A stretch of DNA of 64,000 bases from Bostrychus sinensis (lineage: Eukaryota; Chordata; Actinopteri; Gobiiformes; Eleotridae). Each line of letters starts with the position of its first letter. The first letter of the stretch is position 1. The notes beneath the pieces are model-generated. The model saw only the letters and a list, made by a program, of their open reading frames with translations. It ran no database searches and was not told the origin of the DNA. The stretch covers positions 23,407,711-23,471,710 of the forward strand of contig CM036240.1 of the NCBI GenBank assembly GCA_020698575.1. The letters run 5' to 3'. Below are positions 1 through 13,930 of this stretch, one piece after another. Both the position numbers and the translations under genes were made by a program.

Positions 1-1157
1 TATGCACCAAAAATTCTTCCTTGGCCATGGTAACCTTTTTTGTTATGTTTCTTCCAGACTAACAAACGAACACTGGTGAACTTAACCTCTTTGGCAAGTA
101 GTCAACACACATCAATATTTACTACAAAATACTACATTGTCGATTGAACTTAGCAGTGCTCTTGTGCTCAAAGTTCTAGGTAAAAATCTTGAAGTGATTA
201 CATCCACTATTTATCTGTTGAAAAAATATGTGCTTAACTAACAGTTTCTCCACTACATGACACGTCTGTCACTATAAAAAGGCTTATTGACTTTCAAAAT
301 AAGTGCACACTTTCAGCCCGTTAGTTATTGCAGCTCCAGCAGCGAGGTTTCCCTAATGTGTTCGGTTTACAGGTCTTTGTTTGGTCATCTTTTCCTTTGG
401 AGGTTAGCAGTATACCATTGAGCGCTGTGAAAAACTGTGATAAAGTAGGTGCTTGGTGCTAGTTTACAGCCGGGCATGGCAGGAATTGTTGGATGATTAG
501 ACACACTTCAAAGCACCTTTTGGTCACGTTGGGGCCAGACTCTGCTCTCACCTTCCTGAGCCACATTACCAGCCCCGACACCTCAAAGTCAGACCCGAAA
601 TCAATGTGCCTACATCACCTGTCAGTCTGTCTGTTAAATAGAGCGTGTCCGAGAGAATAGACCCTGGCCATTTTGACTCCATTGATTTTCTTATTTGGAA
701 ATACTCTTTATTTTTGTTGAGCTAAAGGCCTTGTATTCACCTCGGTCTTTTGCAGAGTTAGTGTGTGTGGGTGGCGGAGGAGTGTGAAGCAGGGCTGGTC
801 AGTCCCAGCAGGAAGGACCTGATCTGGACATGGTTGTTAAGTTTCATTGGCCAAAGGGGGGGTCGCTTCATTGGCTCCTATCAGTAGAGCTCATTATTCA
901 CATGGTGGGTGGCAGAGAATGAAAACCCCCACAGCAAAAAAAAAAAAGTTAAAGAAGTGGCCACAGGAGAGGAGGCAAGAAGGCCACTGTTTAGACTTCA
1001 GCGGTGAGAGCTCATATTTGAGGCATTTCTACACAGACCCCAGACACAACTGCACATGCATTTCTGTGCACTACATTTTCAATGGACAAATTAGCAACAG
1101 TCAACTAATTGGTTAACGGCAACTGACCAGTCATAAACTATAACTAGGTGTATAATG

Positions 1158-1197
1158 TTAGCAAGTAGCACTTTCTAAGCTAAAAGCTACTTGCTAA
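1158..1197. repeat. Perfect 12-bp inverted repeat (hairpin)
   Basis: TTAGCAAGTAGC at 1158-1169 pairs exactly with GCTACTTGCTAA at 1186-1197 across a 16-base spacer. It could be the core of an old MITE or chance. No gene is attached. Confidence 0.7.
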
Positions 1198-3599
1198 AAG
1201 CCCCTACACTTGTATGTTGTACAGTAGCTTGGCCTTGGCATGCTGTAATAGTTTCAGACTATCCTCTATCCTGGATGATGGAAGTTAAGGTCTGCTTACT
1301 ACCAACTACCAAATGTGTGTGCTCTTAGCTTACTGAGTGGGTAAAGGATATGAGTAATTGCTTGTAAATGTATGTTTAAAAAAAAGCACGCTTTCTAAGG
1401 TTAACTTATATCTATCGTGCTAAATAATATATTACTATGCTAATGTATCCTTTGAAGTTGTTGTGTTGTGTCTTGCTTATTTCTCAGCATCCATATCCAG
1501 CAGACATATAGGCTCAACAACGACTCATTTTTTTCTGGTTTTAGCTCTCGTCCTCTTCAAAATCAAAATAAAGGGAAATATTACTTCTATCGTGCTGAGA
1601 AATCTTACACAGTTTTGATGAGATCACTTGTGGAAGGGTCTATAGGCGCTGAGTAATGTGCTCCTGGAAACTCTCCATTAAGAAGTAACTCACTTCATTT
1701 GGTGCTGTATTGATTCTGCGGTGCATAGTGTCTTTTTAATAGTGTCTGTAATCAACCTTTAACATCAGCCCGATTTCACATGATCTCGCTGTCAGATGGG
1801 ATTATATTCTCTTGAAGGATTAATGTAATCAACGCGGCTGTACAATCCTCTTTGAGCTGGAACGACTGGTCACACTGAGACAATCTGCTGCTCATCATCC
1901 AGCGCTCATTCTCTTTGTAAACAAGTCTACTGGCATACCTTCCATATTCTCTTCGCAGGCTCTCGTGAGATGGATTAATTCTTTAGTGGGAAATTAATCT
2001 GCAGCCTTACATGTTGCGTTTCTTTATGGAACCGATCATCACATTAAGACATCAGATTAAATTGTAAGAATCTTAAAGCTCATGTGCTTAGTCAATGTGG
2101 GCTTTTCTCACAGCCTAAATCCTGTGGATTGAGTGTTACAGTATCGGGAGGAATGTGTGTCAAGCTGTCGCTCACAGACAACAGTTTTGTACCCCTTGTA
2201 CACTTCTCAATCACCAGTTAATTGATGGCCAACATTTAGAGACATCCACTGACAGACCACCATCTACTATGTATTAACTATGGGCATTTTAGATTGACCA
2301 CTTCACCACTACTATGTCTTTGGATGCAGTGGGCGGTATTTTTGTTTTGAGTTAAGCATTTATACATTTGGGGCAATAAACACCTTGTTTTGACTGTGTT
2401 TAATTGCAGATGCATTAACAACACAAATGCATCCAGAGCATCAGGCAGCTTGGTAGAAAGGTAGGTTTGTTCTTTCCAGTCAGTGGCACACTTTTTACAA
2501 CCCTTAAGACTGGTATTACTTTATTATGTTTTATTATAAGTTATTGCCTCTTGTTACGTACGTTAGTCAACAGTAGCCATACATGTGTTAAACAACCTGA
2601 TTTCTTGGATGAAACACAAAGTGAGCAGCTGCAGTTTATATATGCAGCTCTTTAATTAAACATGTCATAAATAATAATTATATACATATTATTAAAGGAA
2701 ATGTGTGTGTGGCTTATAAGCGTAAACACTAACCAGAAACCTTTTGAAGTCTTTATTTATACTAATTTAAATGTTAAATCACTCATCACCCTGACGACAT
2801 GGCTGTATTTTATCACTGTTTTTCTTGAAGCCAAGTACGTTTCCACTGCAGCCGGGTCGTCGGTGTGAGGGCCTCTGCAAGGGTAAGTAGGATTAGCGGA
2901 TGTGAAGTGTTTCTCAAATAAACAAGTGGAGATAGTAGTGGAATGTGACTGCAGCCTGGGATTAGCGCAGCTTTACTGCCTTCAATAGCCTGTCGTGTTC
3001 TACATGTTGTTGTCCTACATTGGAGACTTCAGCTTCATGTGACAAGACCAGGGATTGACTTGGGGGGGAACCTCAAATCCTTTATCTTCTTGTTTACTCC
3101 TCATCCCTCTGTCTGCACTGAGTGACGTTGCCATAACAGAATTTTTCATCTTTTCTTGCATCGTTGGAAAGCATGAGTTCATTATTGCGGGCCGTAAATC
3201 TGCCTCATAGACATTTTGGCATGAGGGAAGTATTTTATCGCACGATCCGCACTCCACTACATCTGTCATCATTAGTCTTGGTGCTCAGGTCTGACACGGG
3301 ATTCACTAAACTTTCCCATGCTACTTCTTTAGCACAAGGGGCCAGTGGAGGCTCCTGCAGGCCTCTTTATCAACAATCCGACCCCACATGATGGCTACAC
3401 ACTATGAAATGTAAACTGATGCCAGACGTAGGTAAAATGTGTGGCTAGAATTTCACCTGCTGAAATTTTACAGAAGTGGAAAATAAATTGACTTAACTTT
3501 GGCAACAACTTTCAGTACTTACATTACTGGCACATTTAAAATAATAATTCTGTATTAATTATATTAATTATTATTATTATAAGTATATATATTTTTACC

Positions 3600-3720
3600 T
3601 ATATTGTAGTGGGTAGCATGCTCACTTCACAACCAGAAGATCATGAGGTTGAACCAGATTTGGGTACACTGTAGTAGTAGTAGTGGCAGGTGTAGCAGTA
3701 GTAGTAGATTTTTACTTTTG
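3600..3720 (+). repeat. Degraded tRNA-headed SINE fragment with GTA repeats
   Basis: GTGGGTAGCATGCTCACTTC followed by CAACCAGAAGATCATGAGGT resembles the tRNA-like head of fish SINEs, with a decayed B box (GAGGTTGAACC). It is followed by GTAGTAGTAGT and a second GTA run. Family not determined. Confidence 0.5.
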
Positions 3721-4627
3721 ACTCTTGTTGCAACGTATCAAATTGACACGGGATGACTGGACAGGGGCATCTCTCTGTGGGTGGGTGTGTGTGGGTGTCT
3801 GGCCTGAAACTTCAGAGTCATTAACTATTAAGTGAACAGCTATTGCATTCCACAGCAGACAAAGCACAATTCTGGCTAAAGCTGTGTGGGCCTTTTTTTG
3901 CTCATAAATAAGGCAGTCCCTCCTGATTGTGGGCTAAATGTATAATTCATGTGCTGCCCCTCCTGCCCCCTCCTTCTTTTGGCTTCTCACTTTCTGCCAA
4001 GCTATTCCTTTTCAGCCTCTTTGTTGCCTGTACCCTCAAGTGCATTTAAATTAATAATTAAAAAAGCCATTCTGGGTGAAATGTCTGTGACACCACCTGC
4101 TAGGTTAGTCACCGGCTCAGAGCTCGCTTTGAGAAGCAAAACAGAAAGTCGTGAAACGTTTTGATTTCAATCCCCTCTCAGCTGGAAGACTGCGGCGTTT
4201 CTCTCGGTTGTAAATTATGACACTGGCAACGGTAACAGTGCGCTTCTCCTCCTCAGAGCTGTAAAACACTTGCAGTGGAAAATATGTCATTTTTTTTGTC
4301 TGAGGGAAATTTGAGGAAGGTGTATGCATAGTTTGTACAATAACTGAATAATGTGATGTTATGGAAAGTTTGGTGTCATAAAGCAAGTTAGGTTCACCTG
4401 AACTCACACAAGCGTTGTGTAATGTTAACATTTGGAGTAATTTACCTCATCTCATGTCTTTTAGCAGTAATTGACTGTTGGCACAATGAGCCTTGTGGGT
4501 TTGGTGTTAGTTTGTAAAAGAGAATATAATTGCAGAATTGAGCCATGACATCAACAGTATACAATTAATTTATCATAAATCATTTCTTCTGTTACAAGTA
4601 TATTGATAAACTGATAGCATTCAGAGA

Positions 4628-4960
4628 GTGCAGACCTCCAGCAAGGCACTCTGGCCATATCTTGCAGTGGTGGAGATATAGTGCCAAGACCTGGACTCAA
4701 AGTGGGACCTTCCCCCTGCAAAGACGTCACTACAGAGTCACTTTGGCCCCATGTTGCAATGGTACAGAATCCTTTTCTGAATCTAGATGGTGCCCCGGAT
4801 TCACATTAAAAAAATATTCCTTGGCCATTACTGAGCTTTCCTATAAAAATACATCAAAATCTGACCAATACTTTTTTAATTATCTTGCTGAGAAACTTAC
4901 AGACCAACCAACAAACCAATTCAGTTAAAAACATAACCTCTTTGGTGGATGTAATTACTG
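4628..4960. repeat. Interspersed repeat, copy 1 (CCTCC-CCAAGG type)
   Basis: It starts GTGCAGACCTCCAGCAAGG and ends AACCTCTTTGGTGG, loosely inverted, with a (CCAA)-rich stretch ACCAACCAACAAACCAA before the end. A second, shorter copy at 10797-10960 shares GCAATGGTACAGAATC and ATCTAGATG. It matches a fish repeat type I remember; no coding capacity. Confidence 0.6.
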
Positions 4961-6920
4961 TCGTAGACAGATGTAATTACTGTAGTAAACATTTAACTGC
5001 TTCAACTGCAATATTATTACAATATGTATCAGATCAAGCTACGTTTATACCAGGGCAGCACAGTACATCACAAGTTTGCATCACAATTTTGTCTATCACA
5101 GTATCTTTGTTCTTTCTTTCTGGAATTACCACAGCAAATTATCTGGCTAACAGTGATTTCATATTAATTTGACATTCATTTTTGCCAGCTACACAACCCT
5201 TTCCATTTACCCCAGCTTGTAACTGTCACAAAGAATACAATGGCTTGCGACTCCTTTGTGGCTGGATTAATGACATTTATTACTGTAAAGCAGACAGTTA
5301 TGAAAGTGCATGTGTTCCTAAAATAATGCAGCTCTGTAGTATGAACTTAAATTAATCTTTCTCTCTTGATGAGTAAAACATGACTGTCTGGTCATTACCT
5401 GGAACACTCACTGGATATGTATCAGCACATGATGGCTTGCAGCCTATGAGGTGTCAAGTTCACATCTCAATTCAGCTCTGTTAATCTTTTTGATCTACCT
5501 GATCCACCCTCTGTCTGCTCCACACACACCTGGGCTGATTTAGTGCGCTACAGACACCCTACACTCCGTATCTCATACAGGCAATAGAAGGTCGTGTGAG
5601 GTTGAGGAAACACTCGACGTCTAGACTTTGCAATGGCCCACGACGGGAGTAGTATCTTCTTTCTGGTTAACAGAATATTTTACAGCCTTTTGAATGGTAA
5701 TGGCTTGTCAGGGACATGTTGGACAGTATCCTAGCATATGATTTTACACTTTCATTTCGGCTCAGACATTTTATATTTACCATATAATCATTATACCCAC
5801 AGGCCCCATACAAGAGGGAATGGTATTTTACACTTTCACTAACCTCAGGACATTCCTTGGATGGAAAGTGTAAATTGTTTAATGCAGCTTAACTTTTTCT
5901 CAAAATAATGGCCATATCAGTGTGCCAATTTCATTCTTGTGTTGATTTATTTATTTTTTTTTGCCATTTGTGTTTCAAAATAGGGCTAGTCTTGCTAATT
6001 AGTTTGTTGTGCAAACCTTTGCAGGTCTAATGCATGTTTACATCATTTCCTTAGTCTGGGTTTGTTAATGGAGTAACTGTTAGTAATTGTTAACTGCATG
6101 TCAATATACACCTAGTGGGATGGAGCAGTCATTCATTTGGTTAATTGATTTCTGCTTCTATAGTTTTTACTGTGATTGGAAGGTTGGAGAGGCACACATC
6201 TTAAAGTCCAGGGTTCAAAGCAATAATCCACACATTTTTACACCAATAAAGATGGATATTCTTGACCATTCTGCCACTGCTTAGCTTGTTTGTTGCTTGT
6301 TTTTTTTGTGATCACCTTTGAAAAAGAGAGCTTCACTGCTGTAGCTTATGATGCATTTATATGCTTCTGTTTTTTGGACATACTTTTATACATGTTTTTT
6401 ATTAAAAACTAGTCCAAATGACTGCTTTTTAAAACTTTTGTTGTGGTATTTTTATATCATTTAGATCTATGAACATTTAAAGCTATTTGTAAATACCAAG
6501 AAAACCCGAATGCACCATTAGTCTAAGCAGAACAGTATTTCAATTCTCTCTCGTGCAGGTAAACTCAATGAAGTGACAACATTGCTTAATTATGCTATGT
6601 TCTATTCTATGTAAATGAGTTGATATAAAGTTGGCTTATATCACATACAGTAAAAGATGATCTACAGTGCATCAACAAATACTATTTTTCTCTACAACAT
6701 CCAAAGGCACCACATCATTGTAAATGTGACTACATGGTTGTAAAATACTAGTCTATTTCAGTACCGCTAGTCTCTAGCAGATGTGCATATTGACACAGAT
6801 AACAATGGGTGGGAGAACAATCGTAAACTTAAATCAAACACATCTGTGGAGTGTCCTCTGAGGTTTGAGCCACTTTGTAATTTCCATATTTCTACATTTT
6901 TAGTATCAGCGTTGATGTGT

Positions 6921-7694
6921 TTAACCATTGTGTGGCTGGACAAAGAACAAAAAAGTTGGAGGCAGCAGAAACACGACCTTAACATTTCTGGCAAGCACAC
7001 TTCTGTTGGCTTTGTTTGCAAAAGATATATCACATGATAAAAATCCCTCCATACTGCCCAGTGAGTGTGGTGTTTCCAGATTTATCTTCTTTGGAGCGAG
7101 TTTTGGAAAACATCCATTTTCCTGAGTATCAACACATTGGCTTAGCACAGATGGATGGTCAAAACAGAGAGAAAAGATTAGTTTTAGACATTTATCAGGA
7201 TTAGACTGGTCTGGAGTCAGGGAGAAAAACGGGCTGATAAAAGTGAAGAGATAAGAAGTTGGGGAAAATGAGTGAGGCGACGGCCAAATAAAAGTGAAAT
7301 AGAGCGAGGAGTGAATGAGCGCAGTAAGTGGCTTTTGAGAGGAGACTGTAGTGTGTCTCTCGGTGCCGGATGGGTCGATAGATATGGGGCAGGGAGGCCG
7401 CTGGCTGTTATAATTGAGTCTGGTCAGCAGTGGTGTGAAAAGAGCCAGGGCAGCAGAAAATAGCCATAACTCAATGACACTGTGGCTGCGAGATTTACAA
7501 GGTGTGTGATCAACAACAGATTGCTCCATATCTGACGCCGGCACAGGGCGAGACGCTTTTGTGATTTCACGGGACAGAGAAGGCACCTTGTAAATACGTG
7601 CCAGAATGCCACAAGTTTGACACTTCACCGCCATCACCATTCGGAGCAACTGGTTCAGCCATCTGGGTTCACGGGAAAACACAGGCTTTACCAA
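6921..7694 (-). other. Unassigned 257-codon antisense open frame in intron 1
   Basis: The longest open frame in the window. The translation is rich in Ser, Pro, Leu and Phe, with no recognised domain, no clear signal peptide and no conserved motif. It runs antisense to the probable intron 1. A frame this long is somewhat unexpected for this base composition but can occur by chance. I do not call it a gene. Confidence 0.15.
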
Positions 7695-9984
7695 CTTTGT
7701 GTGTGTTGCCTAAGTTTAATTGAACACATAACAGAATCAGTCATCACCTCATATCATTGTGAAGCAAAATATCTACGGCATCAGTATGAATTATGGCTTG
7801 TCTGATATTTTGTATACAGAGTGTTTTTGAAGCCCGGGGCATCCTGACTGGTAGCAGTTCAAGCTTCATTAAGTCAAACAAAATACTTGCGTGACATTTC
7901 CAATATACACTTTTTCAGTACTTTATGTTATTCTAGGCAGTCACTTGAGGCAGTAGGCATTTTAAAGCATGTTATAATCTGGGGCTGCTCAAAATGTTGC
8001 AAATTTATAATCATTTATCATCATAATATCTGCAAATGCATTATCCTTTTCACAAAAATGTATTGCAGTAACATTATGGTTGTCCATCTGACAGAAATTT
8101 ACACTGTAAAAATAAGAGCCTCTTAATCAAATTGAGTTATGACCAAATAAAACTGTTTAGTTCTTAAGCAGTCCTGAATTTAGACTTGGCTTGGTCGTGG
8201 TTCTTCGCTGGTTTGCATATTGGCCTAATTTTACCAGTGAGTCCAAAGCATTCTATCTTTTTATGAATTAAAATGATAAACTGTTGTAAACAAAGCCTCA
8301 ACCTCATTAATTGTAACCAAATATGATATTCAACAAAGTTATCTTAAATCACATATTTTTCTAATATCACGCAGTCCTATAATAACACTTGTTTTTCTTA
8401 GAATAAGGAGCACCCCCTGGTCTCTCTACTTCCCCCACTTACAACCCCATTTGGGCGTCCCGGCCATGACAAAGTGAAGATGGGCTGTGGCATTGGCCGC
8501 CATTCAGCCTGACTCTCTCATCGGCCCCACAGAAAGCCTTTCAGGGTCCCCCAGAGTAACAACTGCTGCGTTTTATTACAGCGTGAAATGGGGAGTGAAA
8601 GAGCGCTATGGCTGTTCCTACTTAACCATGCAGAATGTGTCACTATTAGGGTAGCGAGATAAGAGGACAAAGACCGAAATCAGCCGCTCAAATGCTTTTT
8701 GCCGAGCTCCAACAACAGCCAAAGTCTATAGAAACAATCCCGCAGTTCTTGTTTACATCTCCGAGCCAAACCATTCTTGCTGGAAATTTGTCCAGAAATA
8801 TGTTAACATCACATTGGATAATTACATGCATTCCTTCTGCTATTGAGGCACACTGCTTTTAGCTGTTAGCGAGATTCTCTGGGGACAAAGAGTGATGCTC
8901 AAATGCAGCGGATGCACTGTGTCTGTCCCAATTATTGTTGTCTTAAAATGTCGCATGGTGTATTTATGTATCCCAGGAAGTTGAATGCTAGCACAAAAGT
9001 TTGAGCTGTAAAATGTGCTAATGCTAATTGCTCTGCACCTTTAGGACTTGGTAGTTTATACACCTGTTCAAAAGATGAGTTTGATGTGCCTTTAGCAAAA
9101 TAACTTTTTGGAACACTTTTGGCTTTTTGTTTTAATTAGTACATTAGTGTGAGGGATGAAGCTGTGTGTATGAATTATGGGATGGATAAGAGGCCAACGG
9201 CATATTGAACACTGAGATATGATGAGCACCTGCGCCAATTCCACACGCTTTTTTTGGCAGCGTTGTCTATTAAGATTGAGCACCAAACTGTGTAAATAAG
9301 AATCAGAGCATTGATTGATGAGAGCGTCTTTATAATTATACACAGCCATCCTATTTGCTTTGGCAAGACTTCACTCGTCGGCCCACCTCTCACCTCCTAA
9401 AATGTCAGGTGGTGGGTGTGTCCTGGTGCAAACGTTGACAGATTGTCAGTATCAGCACACCTGCGAGGAGCTCTCACTGTTACAACACTAATGCTTCTGG
9501 TGTTAAAGAGTTTAGTCTACGGTCTATCTGCTCTTTCAGCACAAACGATTATGCTGATCAAGAAAAAAATCTAATCAAATAGAGCTTGGTGTTTTTATAT
9601 GACTGCCTAATACAACTTGTCAAACTCACCCGTAGGTCAAATGCGGCTCTTTGCAGTGTTTTGTTTTGCCAAGAATGAAACAGATACCACGGTTAAAAGG
9701 CTAGTTCTATTAGATATTTTTGGACAGCTTATTTATTCCCTACAGTAAATGGTTGGCAAATTGGCAAGTTTGGAGAACCAGCAACACCCCAAACACCAGA
9801 CCATATGAAGCTGGTATAAATGGACAAGAGGATTTTTGATTTGAATTCCACAACATTTAAAACACTACTTTAATGTCCATTTAAGTGTTGTCCATAAAGG
9901 ATATTTAAAAATGTATGCTACGAAATATTGTCCCAAATTGTGGTTCAGATGTTGAAGTGCTTGTAGGACTTTCAGGACTATAAA

Positions 9985-10210
9985 TAGAAGAAGAATGGTT
10001 TTATTGTCATTGCACATTGTATACACAGAACACTACACACAGCAAAATAACATTTACACTAAGTGGGAGTTGCTGCCTTGCTCAAGGGTGCCTCAGTAGC
10101 ACCCTGAAGGTAACGCTCCACACTATGTCCGCACTGTGATATGACTCAGTGATCCCTCTGGTTCCACTGGTGCCCCCGAACTACAGTAGAGGCAGTATAC
10201 ACCAGAGGCA
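9985..10210. repeat. Retroelement 3'-end-like fragment
   Basis: GGTTTTATTGTCATTGCACA followed by ACACACAGCAAAATAACATT resembles the TTTATTGTCATT...CAACGAAAT tail seen at 3' ends of many fish LINE copies. The following text to about 10210 (GCTCAAGGGTGCCTC) fits the same repeat. It is diverged and has no reverse transcriptase frame. Confidence 0.55.
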
Positions 10211-10307
10211 CACCCCGGCTGTCAAGGCTTTGGCTTTATCTCACAATGATATAGCACCCAGACCTAAATGCTCTATCTATTTACCCTCATATTTTTACAA
10301 TGGTATC

Positions 10308-10751
10308 TAGGGCTGCAACAACTAATCAGATTAATTGATTATAAGCGATTATTTCCATAATCATTTAATCGTTAACTGGGGTATTCATAGACTCTGAAAC
10401 ATGCCATGTGCTGAGAGAGGAGCGTTTATTACCAAGACAGAGCAGTAAAGCAACAAAAACTATGTACATTTTTTATTTTTGATTAAAAAATCTGTGTGTG
10501 TGTGTGTATATGCTCTTTCCAAACGACCTAAAGTCACATAGTTGTGGCTTTGTCTCATTCAAATTTTGGAAAAATTATTATTTTAATAATTTTTGGTAGA
10601 ATTTTCCCAAAAATTTTTAACGGAAACTATAGAACACCGCAAGTTTTTAACCACTTTAACCACACACGCTTTACTATCCAATTAACTGCTTAATCGAAAC
10701 AATAATCTACAGATTAATCGATTATCAAAATAATCATTATTTGCAGCCCTA
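10308..10751. mobile_element. Short hAT-like element, non-autonomous
   Basis: Terminal inverted repeats TAGGGCTGCAA and TTGCAGCCCTA bound 444 bases. The interior is full of ATTAATCGATTAT-like motifs near both ends. Flanks ATGGTATC (10300-10307) and CTGGAATC (10752-10759) agree at six of eight positions, consistent with an eroded 8-bp target duplication of the hAT type. No transposase frame. Confidence 0.75.
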
Positions 10752-10796
10752 CTGGAATCCACTAAAACTAAATATACTTATTACTTTCCTGAGCCA

Positions 10797-10960
10797 TGGT
10801 GGGTGGAGTTAGTGTCTTTGGCCCTGTCTGGCAATGGTACAGAATCTTGTATCTAGATGATGTTCTGGATCCACCCAAAACTAATATTTTCCTGATATTG
10901 ACCTTTTTTGAAAATTTGATTGATAAACCAATGCTGGCAAAAACCTAGCCTGTTGATACT
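10797..10960. repeat. Interspersed repeat, copy 2 of the 4628 family
   Basis: GGCAATGGTACAGAATCTTG and ATCTAGATG align with 4755-4790 of copy 1, followed by GGATCCACCCAAAAC and a similar AATATTTTCCTGATATTGACC-like stretch. It is truncated at both ends and lies just after the hAT-like element. Confidence 0.6.
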
Positions 10961-13385
10961 CTCTATGTAATACAAACTTACTAACACTAGTTCAGTTAGT
11001 TAAGTTATAAATATGTGATTTCACGAGCTTCATTAGCAGCTACATGTAACAAAAAGCCTGTGTCATTTCTCCTGTCTGTTTCTACAAACTGGGTATATAA
11101 GCTTTGCAAATGTTTCCAGCCCTTTGATGTTATTCCCATTGACTACCAGGACACTGTTTGACATCACTGGCTTAATGGGCTGCCCAAAAAGTAAAAACTA
11201 GCACTGTAAAGTCAGGGACATGACAAAAACATTCATTAATCCTATCTGTCGCAGTGACCTCAATGTGTTATGTTGATTTAGCTCACCTGACACGCAAAAC
11301 CCGAGCATCTCAACCCAACCTCCCCTTCTCTTCTCACTGATTGTGTCCAACGCATTCATTCTCAAGAAAAGCCCGTGGAATGCATTCAGACATCGCACAC
11401 ACACGATCCTTCAGTGAGTAAAATGAGCTTGATCCCGGCGCTTACAGTTGTATGTTCAGTGATTTGTAGAAGGGATTTGGGAGCTTTAACATGTGCCTCC
11501 GCTGGCAGGACGTCCCCTTTTTTAGACGCTGCAACACAACCTCTCTCCATCTCCGGGATAGTGTATGTGTGTGTATGGCTAGATGCTGAGGCTGCTACTG
11601 CGCTATAGGCATAACTCTCCCAGGACGTAATCGAGAGCTGAATTAATGATATAAGGTCAACATATTATTCAAAGCAAATGGCGATAAAATGGCAAAAGCT
11701 CTCTTGACGCTGAGGAATAACTTGGATGGCAAATGTGCACATATGTCATGTTAGACGGTGGAGGTGTTCCAGCGGTTTCACCTGATCAGAGCCGGGGGAA
11801 ACCGCAGCAGTTACTCTTGGAGCTTTGGGCTGTCATAACTTTGCCTCTGAGCTGCAGGGTGTCCCGTAGTCCCCCTTGTACTATATATCACGAGCAGACG
11901 GGATATCAGTGTTCTCATGTGAGGTCATTTGAAAAAGACCTCCGCCCAGTCCAGTCTGTGATGAAGACACTGTTCACAGGGCAGAGTGAGGAGAGGCTGG
12001 TTAGAGAAAGTAATGGAGAACTGGCAGCCATGTCTGTGGGCCTGATTGCGGCTCGCTCCTCCAGAAGCTTTGGGTTTATGTTTCATCATGCGCCCGTCCA
12101 CTGCACTCCATAAAACGCAAATAAACTTTTCACTGGCAATAGCATAATAATGACAGAGCCAGCTAATGAGCCAATTAAAGAGTCATAAATACAAGTCAGG
12201 CCGCATGACTCGGTGAATTTCTTACATCAACTTTGAGTTCAGATCCAGAAATGGCTTCGAAAGGAGAAATCATTTTGGCTAACTTTCTGCAAGTTGTTTT
12301 TTTTATTGGGGCTCGTTTTTGCATGGGTTTCTTAGAACAGTGGCTCATTTACTTTCAGGTCTCTGCAGGAAAGCTGAGAGTAAACCTAGAATACTGCTTA
12401 CCTGCTGGTGTTGTTTGAAATGCTCTGAAAGTGAGGATATAATAGCCGTTTTGCTGTTCTTGCTTAGTAGTATGAGAAGGAATTTTATTCTCTGAACACT
12501 AGCAATTATGGCAATTTGATAGACAGATATAAATTATTTCTAATTATATATTTATTTTCAAGTTTAAGTCTTAACTTTACCCCCACACTACATGATATTT
12601 TCATTCTTTCCTTTGTCATTCTGGTCAAAGGTTGAGTACAGACACACTTCTCCTGGCAGCTCTCCAGACCTCTCCTCATATCTCGCTCTACATCACTTCC
12701 CAACATATTGCACTGTCTATGATGAAGAATGTAGAAGAATGTGTTGAAAATGGACTGCTGTGCCTTGTCTTCCTGGTGCAGCCGGTGCAGGAGTCTAAAT
12801 TAAATGGAGCTGAATGAGTGACTTTGGCAGGTTTCTGGTCGGTGCGGTTTGGGCTGCTCCCCAGCGCTACACAGAAGCAGCCTGGCAGCTCCTCCACCGC
12901 TCTGCTGCTCTTTCACACCAGCCGTCGGTGGCCAATGCTGAGACCCGAGCCTCTCTCAGCTCCGTCTCAATGCTCTTTCCTCAGGCAGACTGATTCCATT
13001 GGTCATGCACAGACTTTCGTGTTATATTACATTCCCTTTTATTGAATTTGATTCACTGAGGCTGAGTTTTATTCAAGGCAAAAGGGGTCTGAATAGATTG
13101 GTAAACTTTCATTTCTTCTTACAAAGACATTGAACTGGCTTCACACAAAAGTAGTGAATAAACATGTTCCATGTGTAAAAGAGGGAATCCCAAGCACATT
13201 AAGCCAACAGTATCGTTTGTATGGTCCTCCTTTTCAGCGTGGCGAAAGGGCTTTAATGCCAACGCCAAGTGGTATCAGGTTCAAACATGAACACTGGCAC
13301 TTCAGAGTGTGAGCAGAATGAGTCTAGTACAGCTGTACAAATCAACATGTGGTCAAGAACCACACTGGTAAAAAATCTGAACATG

Positions 13386-13930
13386 TTAAAGGTGCAGTGT
13401 ATAGTTGTTAGTGGCAGCATTTCAGTTCTACTCCTCATAACCTTCCTTTTTCACAACTTTTGAACATCTACAGAAGCCCTGCAGGGACATGTTATTGTAT
13501 ATAAACAAACCCAGTGCCTACGTGTCTGAGTTCAAAGGAACTTTTCAGGATTTGCACAAAGTGCAAGACTTTCAACTGCCTGGCTGCAGGGGCCTGTCTC
13601 AATATAAGAACCTTGTGAATGTTCAAAATTGTGGTGAGAGGTGTGTTCTAAGATAAAAATGTCTTTTTGAAATAACAATTATTTTCAAAGACTGTACAAA
13701 AAGTGTACAAAAAAAAAAAGAAACATTAAGCTACTTCTCCAGCAGTGTTCATTTTGTTTGCCCAGGGCCTAGTTTGTCCACTCCGGCAGCAGTAAGGTAG
13801 AGTAGAAAATTTTATATTGTGTCCTATTTAAATGTTTATTTTTTTCAAAAGTAATTTAAAATTTATGTAATTGTACACTATGAAAAATCGATTTGACCTA
13901 TGTCTCAACTATTTACACACTGCACCATAA
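13386..13930. mobile_element. TTAA-flanked short DNA element
   Basis: The left end TTAAAGGTGCAGTGT and right end ACACTGCACCATAA are inverted repeats, with TTAA on the left and ATAA on the right. The interior is about 540 bases without a transposase. This is a common fish element type from memory. A piggyBac-like origin is suggested only by the TTAA site. Confidence 0.6.

Noticed and set aside
2830..2890. GCAAGG before GTAAGT considered as the end of anos1 exon 1
   Set aside because: The phase-0 reading upstream lacks the expected cysteines and Trp-Cys pair; only the donor looks right.
7272..7463. Frame with a WCEKS motif considered as anos1 exon 1
   Set aside because: The surrounding residues do not fit the cysteine-rich start of anosmin-1 and there is no donor in the right phase.
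11733..12113. 126-codon plus-strand frame
   Set aside because: No domain, no splice context and no resemblance to anos1 exon 1 or any protein I know; taken as chance.
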